Shown piece by piece: positions 1 to 12,800 of a DNA stretch of 64,000 nucleotides. The translations under genes and the position numbers were made by a program. Each line of letters opens with the position of its first letter. Positions within the stretch are counted from its first letter, which is position 1. Source of the DNA: Misgurnus anguillicaudatus (taxonomy: Eukaryota; Chordata; Actinopteri; Cypriniformes; Cobitidae); NCBI RefSeq assembly GCF_027580225.2, contig NC_073352.2:4280501-4344500 (forward strand). Reading direction: 5' to 3'. Below the pieces are notes generated by a model. It saw only the letters and a list, made by a program, of their open reading frames with translations, had not been told where the DNA came from and made no database searches.

Positions 1-728
1 AAGTTAACAAGCGGATTACATTTGGAAAAATGGAAACCTAAAGCAACAAACAGAAATCCCTGATATTCCATGACTTGGATAAAAATATAAAATTCCCTGA
101 CATTCAATGTCTGGAAAAGACAGTTTAAAATTCCATGATATTCCAGACTCATAGAAATCCTGTATATTTTGAGCAACAGATAAAAAAATACTCATACAAA
201 AAAATACAAAAATAAACAATATGGTAGCACATGAATAACTTCCATATCCTTAGTTCTCAAGACTGCTTGTTGGGATGTAGATAAAATAATGAATATTTTT
301 AATGAATACATGGCAAGAAAAAGTATGTGAATCCCTAGGAATAGTGATTTGCCATAAAATGTGATTTGATCCTCATGTAGGTCACAACAACAGACAAACA
401 CAATGTGCATAAGCTGACAACACACAAATAATTCTAGTCTCTTATATCTTTTTCTGAAAACACCCATTAAACATTCACAGTGCTGGAGGAAAATGCTACA
501 AAATTCATTCCTAGGGGTTCACATACTTTTTCTTGCCACTGTATAAACCCCGTTCAGCTGAAGAAAGCTGTTTGAGTAAATGTCTGTGTGATCTATTCCT
601 TTAACAACAGTGTTTTAGCAAAATCTACCTCACTGTAAAGACATTTTAAAACATTTTAAATTGCATTAGTCCTTATATACAGTGTTTTAAAGGCTAAAGT
701 CACAAATAGAGAGTAAAAGCAAACGTAC
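1..728. other. Last visible intron of atrx; non-coding except for one MITE
   Basis: AT-rich sequence between the donor at 728 and the left window edge. Apart from the small Tc1-type inverted-repeat element at 309-541 I see no coding signal on either strand and no continuation of the atrx C-terminus. Confidence 0.6.
309..541. mobile_element. Tc1/mariner-type MITE
   Basis: Terminal inverted repeats of about 31 bases: GGCAAGAAAAAGTATGTGAA near 312 and its complement TTCACATACTTTTTCTTGCC ending near 537. TA dinucleotides flank both ends (307-308 and 542-543). The termini resemble fish Tc1 ends. No transposase remains in the 233-base element. Confidence 0.75.
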
Positions 729-857
729 GGTTTGTTGTTTGCCAAGGACATCACGGTAAACTGCCTCCCGGTGTTTAAGCTCCATTTCACAGTTGGCCTG
801 TCGCCCCAAAGCCATGGACTGAATCTGAGCCTCCGGTAGATTCGGATTCTCCTTCCA
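729..857 (-). CDS. atrx: atrx coding exon 33 of window (penultimate exon by inference)
   Basis: 43 codons: [43 protein letters not shown]. Human is WKENMNLSEAQVQALALSRQ, then LDVKRREAIYNDVLTKQQ. Acceptor TTTTGGCAG, donor CAAACC then GTACGTTTG. The remaining conserved C-terminus (human SCVQRILMNRRLQQQ onward) does not appear in bases 1-728, so the last exon lies outside the window. Confidence 0.95.
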
Positions 858-3800
858 CTGCCAAAAACAAGCACACCTGTTACACCCTGTATACATCAAC
901 ATAAACAACAACAATTGCCGGCCATTGCTAGATGAATAATACTGGGCTGTTCTTTCTTTTTTTCTTTTAAACGCTCTGCCAGCTTCTAAGGCGATATTAA
1001 TCTCAGATGTTCTGAGTAGATGCAAACATATAGATAATTGATCAATTATTGATCTTTCTGCACTAAATGTCAGTGCTGTGGTTGGATAGTGCAGTTTAAG
1101 GGGTGGTATTATTATAATAAGATCCCCTTCTGACATCACAAGGAGAGACACATTTTAATGAGCTATTTTTTCCACATGCTTTCAGAGAATGGTTTACTAA
1201 AACTAAGTTACTGGGTTGATCTTTTTCACATTTCTTGGTTAATAGAAGCACTGGGGACCCAATTATAGCACTTAAACACGGAAAAAGTCAGATTTTCATG
1301 ATATTTGAAAGGTGTCACTAAGGTCCGTAGCACAAATGGTGTTGGGCTTCTGTTCAAATCTGAACAGGATTTGATGTTTATATCCCTAACCCCAATTTAG
1401 GCTCAAAGTTCAAACAGGGCTTCAGCAAGCACCATTCATTTTCCATTGAGCAAAAATGTGCCGTAACCGTTAACCATAACCAATAGGTCATGACGGCTCA
1501 CGTAAGTAAAGCTGTAATGGCGCGTGTTCTTGGCCTGCCCATTTAAGCACCTCACTGTAGGGATCAGCGTGACCCCTGACATGGCTTCTCTGCCGTCACT
1601 CACCAGCTGTGCGATGATGTCCTCCAACGGCTCCCTGGGTACCACCTTTAGAGCACTGGTGGCTTCCAAGACCTTCTGTTTGCCCTGCTTAAGTAAATCC
1701 TGCAAAAATAAAACGTGTGCGTGAGAAAGACATCGTACCAAACGAATCAGAAGAAGAAAACGACGCCTCTAAATGTAGACCTAAGAACGTCTGCTTTCTC
1801 AGACACAATGGAGATAGTGTAGATAAATAGCAGTTGGCAGAGCGGGACGCCAACTGTCAGTGCCCGAGGTCGCACATCACAATTATCTGACGGCTTGAGG
1901 AATGTGAAAAGTGCACGTGGAGCTCATTACTGACCTCCAGCTGTTGGTTGGACATGGAGGCCAAAGCAGCCACATTGAAGGGGAAGTAGTTCGGCGATCC
2001 CATGCCCATCTGAGAGTAAGACGGCTGGTTGACACGCATGGTCAGACCCTGAAACAAAAGCACAGCTGGTCCATCAGGCGGACAGAACCGGAGAAACTTC
2101 ATTTCAAACTAAAAATAATCTTCACAGTCTGACAGATGAGAAAACTTCGATCGAAGCATCGCTTTTGGCCTCTCTGACATGATTTGTCTACGTTCTGGCA
2201 AAGACCAACAAAAACTCCAGGCCGACAGATGACCGGACTATCCCAAAAATCCTGCTGTGCACCCATGTGAACGTCTGTTAGGGTCCTGAGCAGGCTGTGT
2301 TTGTCTTAAGCTCTAAACACAGCGGTCCTCCCGTGAAGGTCAGCGTGTTTGTACATACAGTAAATGAGCTACTGAGGCAGATGTGGCCATTCCTGCCCTT
2401 TAATTGGGTCTACGGTGCAGGCATCTCCTAAACACACCGCAGCTGAGAGAGATGGGGCACGAGCAGGTGTGCCGCAGGGATGGCCAGCGTAACCGCAGCT
2501 GCGGCGCAGACCTAACGACTGCAGGATCATCTACACACACACAGACGTTCATTTCATCTCTCTTCAAAACTGGTTGCAACTAACAAACAATGAAAACACG
2601 GCACATCTCGATGTATTTCTCCAATCATTGAAAGTGCCTGCTTAAAACTGAAATCGGCTGAAATTGTTGAAATAAGATCTTATTGTGTCTGTACAGAGAT
2701 GTTGAAAAGCAGGTGAACTTGTTCTGTTGATATTTTAACTTGTAAATAAAAAACTTTGTGCATTTTTTAAATAGTAAAACAACTTAAAATGTCAAGATGA
2801 TGATAATAAAAAAATGAGTCTACAGGGAAAAAATGTATCTGCAGATTAATAAATTCATTTTAATCTTCAACTTTAGACCTTGATGATTATTAACATTAGG
2901 GATGTCAATTTATGCAATTTCCCATATTCGATGATTGTTTAAATTAACGATCAATCAATCGAATAATCGTTAAAAGTAATAGTGCAATAAGCCTTTACAG
3001 CTGTGGCATATAGCCAATGACATAAAAGTGTGCGTAAAAATGCCAGCTTCCTCACGCGAATTAAAAGATTTTATTTTGTCTAAATAACATGCTAGTGGGA
3101 TTGTAAATTGAGTCAATGTAGTTGATGTTTTGATAAAAATCATCAATTTAATCTCGTAATGAAATATAATGACTAATAAACACAATATAATTCCGCCTCA
3201 CATGGGCACTCCGCACAGTCGATGAAAGTCCGTGAGTCCATGAAAATAAAAGTTTCATTATCATCATGTGTTATTTTTCTAGTTGTTCACCTTGCTTTCC
3301 GAGTCATTGATACACCGCTTGTTGTAATTATATCTAAGAAGCACACAAAGGGCACTTTTCCCGTTGTCACCTCAGCTGCGGCACACTTTCAGCAAAGATG
3401 CTTATATTATGAAGATTTCAAGCTTCCATTCCGCAACAGTGTTTAGCATGTAGCGCCTCAGCCAGTCAATAATGATGATCAATGAAATATGTTGCAGGCG
3501 TTCAGAGTGTAACGTCAGTCATTTATAGTTTACATTTTAGTTTCTTGCCAGAATTTAAGTTTTACATTTTAATCTGTTTATTAAAAACGGCTTCTGGTCT
3601 CCTTCCCTTTGTAATGCAGCGTTAGCAGCATTGCTATGCTAATCTTGCCGGCTGTTGTCCAAAGAGGCAGAGTTTACAACAAACTGAAAAAAATACTTGA
3701 GTTGCACTGTCACTGTTTAATTTTTTTTATAATTATTTATTCTGTAATATGTTGCATACATGCTTTTCATTTTAAATAAATGTTCTTATTCCAAACTAGT

Positions 3801-6800
3801 CCCTTGTTTTTTTGTTAAATTATATGACTAAAGCTGTTACCTGTCAATTTAAATCATGTTTTTTTTTATTAAGTACTCGGTATCGGTAAGCACTGAAATG
3901 CAAGTACTCGTATTCTAAAAAAGTGGTATCGGTGCCTCCCTATAAAAACCCAACAACAATTAAACAAATGCAAACTCACTTATGTTAAAGGTTGAAATGA
4001 AACCTTTATTACCCAGCATTCGTTCGCACTTTTGCTTATGTCAGCGTCCACCGGATGCACGGTAAGAAGCAGCAGCGCCTGATAAACATGCAACTTGCGT
4101 TTTATGAAGAAAAAAATGCCTGAATTTATGCACAGCTGGTGCTGTTTGAAGCAGACGTGTGTCCACGCTGTCCGGCGGTGGTGCGGGAGCATGTGGCATC
4201 ACAGAACTAATCCATAATGAAATTATTTGACAATGAATTTCATAATCGATTATTATCGTTTTAAACGATTAGTTGTTGCAGCCTATCAACATTCTGTATC
4301 TGTATTACACTCTATTACATGCAGAGTTATTTTTAACTTTGCATTGGTTCAAAAAAAGGATAAACCCAGCCCGTTGGTTGTAATTCAAAGTATGGTTGGG
4401 TCAACATTTTTGGCTGGGTTTGTCCCTTTTGACCCAACACAGGGTTGATGATAACATTTTTTGGAGTGGAGGAAGGCTGAACAAAGCGGGAGAGACACTG
4501 CTAAATCTTCTATAAAGTAGCTTAACAAGGCCTCACTCCTCCTATTCTCCAGGGGTGGGCTTTATTTATATTCAGAGGTTTGTGAACCACGAAGAAGCTT
4601 ATTTGAGCTACAGCCATTTACTGTAGCAATGTAATTGAAGAGAATGTTCTTTTGCAGTCATGTGTTGTAATGACATTCAAACTGAAGGGGAAAAGGTGAT
4701 CAGGCATATGACCTCTTTAATGTGAGTGCCAAAAGTACAATCTGTTGACTGATATGCATGTCAGTATTATATCGAGTAAATAAAGGGTTTGTGTTGTTAC
4801 AGACCTTCTTCTCTGCCTCATACTCAGCCCAAGCCGCTTTACGGTCTTCCTCACTCAATGCCTCTTCCTCCTTGTGGTCCAGCAAGGAGTCGTGCTCGTG
4901 GTAGCCAACGATGTGATCTTTGAAGCTGTGGAGCAATTCGGCCAGGATAGGATCCTGTGAGGAGAAAGAGAGAGAGGTTAACAGACCCACGCTTCAAAGC
5001 TCACAACAACAAATAAACACATCTGCCTGTGGACCACCATTCAGAGAAAACACAAACCCTAATCCTTCACTGCTTTATTTCACCTACTCGGATTTGAAAA
5101 CGCTGTGTACGATCAGGAATGACAAGCTGAAATCCAGCAGCTGGTCTATGAGGAACATGTGCTCATAAGAGAGAACATATTTAAAATAACTTCAGAGGCT
5201 TTCATGTAACTCTGCTCTCCATGACAACAATGTTATTGAAAACAATACCTGAGTGAAGCACAATTCACAACACACAGACCTCCAACAAACCTGACTTGAA
5301 TTACATTCCACGCCAAATGTTTGCTTTTCTTTGTCTCGCCTTAGCTTTACATTACAAAGATCCTCGAGATCTGGAAACAACTCCGGCGTGCCGCTGGATC
5401 CCAAACACGTGAAGACAAATGGGTGATTGTTACGTCATGACCCGACTGAACAGCGACAACAGCGCTGATACAAACAAAATCAATCAGAAACGTCACGGAC
5501 AATCCTCGTCTACAACAACTAAAAGACATTTTCCAGCTTCAAAACAGGCTGGACGGTTTTTAAACGCAAACGTGTGGGCGATATGGCAAAAAATAAAATC
5601 TAGATTTTTTTCAGAACATGTGACGATTTTATTAAATGTTTTACTTGTTAACTGAAAACATAACTACAACAATACTGCAGTAACATTCTCTTTCCAATAA
5701 CATAAGACGCAAGAACATCTGGTTAAAGAAACTAAAGTTCTAATCCAAGTGCACTAAAGGAGAGTTATCAACAAATGAATTCACTTTTTTTTAAATCTAT
5801 GCAGAAATTAGGCATTGTTTAGAAATATAACGGTAGCCTAAATGTGAAAACTAGACCTAAAACTTACGTTCAGGGATTTTTATGTTTTGTTGTATTTGTT
5901 TGTAGTTTAAATGCACAGTCATAATCTCACATCACATGTTAAATGAAACAATTTAACTATTATTTCTCTTTAAACCATTCATAAAGGTTAAACATTTGAT
6001 TAGATTTTTCATGAATCATTTGTCAATAATTTGGATGATCTATGCTAGGATTGACTTCTTTTTAACCGTTCTTTAAAACGAATCTGTTCAAATAAGTCAT
6101 CATTAGTTTGCGAATCATACGTTTCTGATCACGCTGTTCACATTACAAACTTTTTGTATATGTGATTTACTGTAATGTTTGCTCAGACCACTCACTGTGC
6201 ATCATCTGCACTGAGAAAGAGGCAGTCTGCGCAGACATGCGCAGTTTTATATGCAGCTATAATTCAGCAGGTACAAGTGCCACGTGAGGTTATGGTTTCA
6301 GTCATCATAGAAAAATAATACAGCTTAATTTTTTTGGAGGTTGAAATTTTGCGTGGGCGGTTGCCGATTCATTTTCACTTTGAAATGATGTTTGTAATGA
6401 ACATCTACTTAAAATCCCGTTTTAAACAAAATTAAAATTGTGTCAAAACATAAATTCGAATTAATCGGAAAAAATCTGTAAAATCGGTAGTAATTTAAAA
6501 AAAAAGTTAAGTCATTGACATTTTCTGTTTTGAACAACGCTGGACCACTGTAGATGTTTAAACAAATTGAAGGTTTAAACAAAATATTATCTGTGGACCT
6601 GAACATTCCTTCAGGGACCAATCACAAAATAAAAAGAATTGCAATAGAAATGAGAAAATTGCATCATGCTTTTAAAAGGAGAATTGCAAATAACCAGATG
6701 AAGATTTATTTCTAGAAAAAGAAGAAATGAGACAGGTAGAAATATCAGAGGAATTCTTTCTGCATTACAGAAAGTAACTTAGAGCTCCGCTCCGGAGATC

Positions 6801-9800
6801 CGTTCACATCGAAACATCTCAGTAAATGGCTTTGATAGCTAGAAAATAAAAACATGTGGCCCGAGCAGGCACAATCACGCCAGACCCGACTGGATGTGTG
6901 GCCGTAATTTCTGGCTAAGTAGCTAAATTAAAACATGGCTGAGAGCTGCCATGTGAGGAATCCACCAATGACTCAAGAGCTCCACTGAATATACAGAAAC
7001 CAGTCGAGATGTCATTCATTTACTCGTGTTTACAGGAACAGACGATCAAAAGCGTGCAGAACGTATAAAGGGATTGAAGTGTGATCTGAGGGTCTCCAAA
7101 GTGAACGCAATTAGACGATGAAGCCGTTCGTTTCAAACACGAGAGAGGCGACCCGTGCCCGGCCTTATCTGAACATTGTCCGATATTAAAAGCCGAGTAA
7201 ATGGGTCACGGAGCTGCTGGGTCAAATGACAGCGGAGGGTTCCGGGGGAGCAGGGAATGCCGGGATTCCTGATAAATCTCCAGTCTGGAGCGTCGCGGGT
7301 GGTCTCGTCCGTCTCCTTAACCTGCCCTACACGACTAGGAACGCTAATGATGGTAACAAGAACTCCTGCATTATCATACTGTGAGCTAACCCAACGCGTA
7401 ATGACGGCTTAAGGAAACGCTATCGTTTTACCCCCAGGAAAGGGGGAGCGAGGTAGGTCGATCTTGAAAGGGAAAAAAATGAGCAGAGTGCAGATTTTTC
7501 TTCTTTTCTCAAGGAAACGAGGAGTGGGGATCCCACAGGAACTCAAACCAGGGGGGTGGAAACGTTTTGCTTTTGATCAAAGCGTGGAGGTTTGAGCCAG
7601 ACCGCCTCTGGGCTAAAAACAGCCTCAGGTGAGGAACGGTCTACCTGCTCGTGGGCTCCCATTGAGATGGGAAAACTCATGAATCACAATCCACTGAAAT
7701 AACTGCATTGCAAGCAATTTTTTTAAATGGTTTATTCATGTTTGTAGAAATGGTTATTCTGGACACATCAGCAATGTTCTACAGTGGGTAACTACTGCGA
7801 ACTCAAAGCTTAATGTTGCTATTACGGATGCAAACACTGATCGCCATTAATGGTTGAAATGTTGAAATTGAAACTCAGTTGTGCTGTCAATTATTTTCTC
7901 TCTCTTTCTCTATGCACTAAATGACAGTGCTGTGGTTGGATAGTGCAATTTAAGGGGTGGTATTATCCCCTTCTGACATCACAAGGGGAGCCAAATTTCA
8001 ATTAACTATTTTTCAGATGCTTGCAGAGAATAGTTTACCAAAACTTAGTTACTGGGTTGATCTTTTTCTAGGTTGAAAAGAACACTAGGGACCCAATTAT
8101 AGCACTTAACAAGTTTACCTAAACGGTAGCACTCAATACATGACTTTTTATGACTTCATTGCTCTTTTTTAATCCATCCTGTATGGCTATCAATTAAAAG
8201 CTGAAAGTTTGCAATCTCTTTTCCAATACTTTTAAAATAAAATCCAAACAACGTGGCTCCCACATCATTGCTGGTAAAACCGAGCTTTCAAATAAAATGC
8301 TTTAGAAGAGCTCTGCTTAACTACATACATTTATGACTTGGCAAACAAAGCCAATCTACTTAAGACACAATCCCAGATGAACCGGCATGTCCTGCCTCCA
8401 ACGGTTGCTGATCAGAGCACCTTATAATGAATGCATACCATATTCACTGACGTCGTTTTATTCCTCTCATTAACACGACTATAAATCGCTGCCGTTCACC
8501 ATTCAGCAGGGAGGGTGTGAAGAGCACGGTACAGGCACAGAAAAGCAAAAGGGGTCTGCATAAAACACTGGCATGTAGATATGATCAAGCTAAACTACCA
8601 GTTATGAAGGAACAGCTTAACACTTGCATTTCACAAGACAACGGTTTGACGCACAGGTGCACAAACCATAGAAATCAAAGCGGTCCAGGGAAAAAGACTA
8701 AAGGAATGTGAAAGATTGAGATATTTGTAATACCTAACCTTAGCCAGGCAAAACTTACTCGACAGCTGCACATAAATTATACACATAACCTCAGTGCCCT
8801 GATGTAAACAGTCTGGGTCTGCAAACCTCTTGATATTTGGCATAAAGCTGGATGTCAGGTGTATGTCAGGGAGGCATGACCTTGCTAGGGCTAAACAATA
8901 ATGCTTGTCCACCTGTCTGGGTCAGAAAAAAGGTGTGCGGACACAAGGCACATGGGTATTTATAAATCCAAATCTCTTAAGGGCTCATAGTTGTGCGTAA
9001 GTCCTACAGCATAGCCTTAATGCCGGAGGCTCTGTGTTGATTTTCATATAAACTTCTGCATTGTCGCCCACTAATAGGCAGTATCCACATGTGTAACCCA
9101 GAGTAGCAGTGCAATAGCCGCAGAAGCAGCAGCTTGGCCAGTAAACTCATAGATATACATAATAAAAGGCTAGATGTCTTACGGCCAAATCTCTAACGTC
9201 ATCACTGGCGGCCATCTTGTTACAGGCAAGCTTTCCAATCGGCACTGTGGTACCTGATGGAAGGTGAGTGATCTGCATGAACAAAAATCCTCTTATCTAG
9301 CCGAAATCTTGATAGATTTAAAAATTGTTTGGTTTCTTATGTTATTAACGTGGCTAAAATGCTGTATCTATGAACATTTTTCATGACCATTATTCCTAAG
9401 TATTCAGTATCATAAGTACATCTCTGACATTTATAACAAACCAAACAACTTGAAAAATCAGTAGAAAATTGAGCAAGTTATGGTTATTTAGAAAGTACAT
9501 GCACCATTGAAACATTATGTTACGAGCAAGCCAACTGTGACAAGATGGCCGCCAGGTGCGGACGTCAACCTCCATCGGACGAGACATCTAGCCTTAATTA
9601 TGTATATCTATGAGTAAACCCACAAACGAAGCAGCAGCTGTAGGACAAACCCTATATTTGGGTGGTGGTCTAATAAATTTGCTAAGCACTGCAGGCCTCT
9701 TTTTTTAATGAAAATCCAAATGATAACTGGAAGAATTAAGTTGACCATATTCATTACTTATCAGTCGAGCAGTAAAGTATGTTAGCAGTGTACTGTCTAC

Positions 9801-12800
9801 TCTGGTTCACACCTTCAGGCAAGCACTCATTTAAGGAAACATCTGGAAGACTTATTAAGAAGAGTTTCTGCACCCAATTACCCGACTACAGCCAACTCAA
9901 CAAAACCCAGTCAGCAGGGAACCCACAACGAAAGCAAATTACCCCTTTCCCACCACCGGACCACTGTCAGGAAGTGCACGAAGCGGCCCGACCGTGTCAA
10001 GTCATGCTGACCTGGGTCTCGCCTCTTTAAAGGGGCCTCCTGGAAGCCCGAGGCAGGGCCAGACCCCAAGCTGGGTGGCTCTCGCGTCCGGCCCACAGCA
10101 TCCTTCTTTGTCATTAGAGTGGAAGTCCATCGGCTTCCTTTGTCTCCAATTAGTTTCTCTGAAGAGCGACGGCGGCTTTAAGGGGGTTTGTAATAATGAC
10201 TGTTCATCAAGTCAGGGGAGGTTTATGCCGCTTCTTTGAAAACTTCAGAGACAAAGCAGTGAATCAGCGTAACAGATGGCCTTCATGAGGGTATGATGTT
10301 TGGGTGAGCTGCTGCAGGTTCAGTAACAGTCTGTATGTGTGTGTGTGTGTGTGTGTGTGTGGGGGGTTGTTATCTTCTCAGAAACACTAAAGGAAAGTTA
10401 CAGGGCAGTAAGGAGGAAAAAGTCTGGGAATAGTTGCCATCGTTAGATCAAAGTTCATAATAATGTATAATTAAATTTTTTTCATTTTTATACAACTGAA
10501 GAGTTCAGATGCAAAACCCTCTAAGTGCATCTTATATGTTTTCTTGTTAATGAGCGTTTTATATCAGACTCTTAATGGATTCTGTCCAAAATGAGATAAT
10601 GATATTGACAAAATGTTTTCCACACTTTTTATATATTTATCAAACACTTTTATACATCTGCATTTGACAGGCCTCAGGCCATTCAGAAATACCTGTTTGC
10701 TGGCAGAATTCATGAAACGCAACATAGATTTTTCAGCAAAGATGTTGACGTGCAGACACATTACACAAGGGGTCGCATACTGGGCGAGAAGCGCAGCGTC
10801 AACTGTAGGACAACTCGCAGGTATTGCACACCGGACGTGCACATTAAATATTACGGGCTTAGTCAGAGTCTACTTCATGATGCAAAATATGCGTTAGCAA
10901 CCTATGCTACTCGTTAATGATTTTGACATCCGAGGACGAAAATACATGAAGTTCATATTTAGAGCTACTGTCAAGAGTTCACAGGGATTTTGAAATGCAA
11001 TTGTCAAATACACACTGACAACCCATCAAAATAAAAGTCAGTTAGATGTAATAAAGTTTTTAGATGTAGTTAAAGATGTAATTAAAGATTAACCCCCAGG
11101 GGTCCAAAAACGCGACACCACGTTTTCTCCTTATCATAGCAGAATCAACTTAAAATACCCAATCATTATTAATAATGCACTTACGTGTTTGACATCATTT
11201 GAAACTGTGAAGGGTCCTCTTTAATTAGTGTACATTCACAATAACAAGAGATCTTTGTGTTTTTGTCAAATAAAGAAAATAAACAGGGTGCGCATCCAGA
11301 CATTTCTGTCTCCGCCAGCTGTCTGTCAAAACACGTTCCAAAAATCAATTGAAACTCCTCGAATACTCGTCACACAAACATAACAGATATCCAAAGAAAG
11401 CCTGAAATGTCTACTTTTAAACAAGCTAATTATAATCGAAAACAAATATTGCCTGTTTATATATCTGCATTGAAGAGAGTACTGTTTTTCCTGGCTTATC
11501 TTTAAGTTAGATGTAATTAAAAATTTGTGCTTTCATTTTTAATTTAAACAGTTTTGTTATATTTGTGAAATGCAATGTTTTGATGAAAATTAATTACTTT
11601 GTTTCTATTTGGTTATTTATAGAAAATATGAATTTTTACATTTTTTTAATTCAGTTTATTAAACATGCTGTTTGATAAGTGCAATGTAATTAACCATTAA
11701 AGAAACTGAAAAAGTAAAAAATAAATAATCCAGAAAAATTCAAGCAGAAAAAATGGGATAATAAACTGCATTTCAAAATAAATAATTTAAAATAACATAA
11801 ATCCCCATGAATGTACATGTTTTCAGCATAAGAGCTTGTTAAAAAAAAGGCCAAGCAAGTCCAGTGGGGCAAATCATTTAGGATCAAGCTTTTAATCTTC
11901 AGGATGATAAAGCTGTGATGCTCCTTATTTTTAAATTTGGTAGCATCGGTTCAACCTAAAAAAATTATTTTGAGCCCTGTAGTGAGAATTAGAGTAGAGG
12001 TCTTCACTGATCCACATAGATCCGAAAACCAGAGGTCCGACCCGAAACCCGATCAGGTTCGGGTCTAAAAGTTTCACGAGTGCCTTAGACACGGGTCAGG
12101 AATAATAATAGCGGCATCGGGTCTCGGGTAATTTAAAATGAATGCGTTTTTGCCGAACGGACCCGCAGACCCGAACTCTCTTGCATGTGTGCGTCAATGT
12201 CCTTTTCAAACCTCTCATCTGTTTGCCAAGAGCGCTTGCGACACTGTGTGGCTGGCGGTATGTTAGTTTTCATTGAGACAAACATGGCAGTCAATTTTAA
12301 ATGTAGCCTACATTTTAGCGATTACCTTGATGTCGTCGTCAGATAACAAAGTAAAACAAATGGAGCAGTTTTACATTCGTTTACATTCGGGTCCAATCGG
12401 GTAAAAAAAAGCCACTGGTTCGGGTCGGACCCGAGTCTAATTTTCTCGTGTCTGGTTTTTCTTTTAAAAAAAAAACAAAAAAACAACGTATTTATGCACG
12501 TCGGGTTCGGGTATAAAGTGATTCGGGTCATTTCGTGTCGGGTACATTTCTTTGGACCCGAGAAGACCTCTAAATTAGAAATATGACTCCAGGTTTTGAG
12601 AGATACCTGACTTATCTTCATATTACAGTGACTAGATTTTATCCATGACAGCTATATATGACCAAACGTCTATCAAGCCCTATGCTCATCTGAATCTCTG
12701 ATTTAAAACTTGATAAACAAACGACATGCACCTTAAACACTGAAAGATGGGACATAAGACGTCCAAAATGAACTTCACGAGGAGACTTCAGCCGAGACGT

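Noticed and set aside
9990..10240. Overlapping + and - open frames of 67-83 codons in a less AT-rich intron segment
   Set aside because: No domain, no atrx-compatible phase, no conserved motif; ordinary chance frames.
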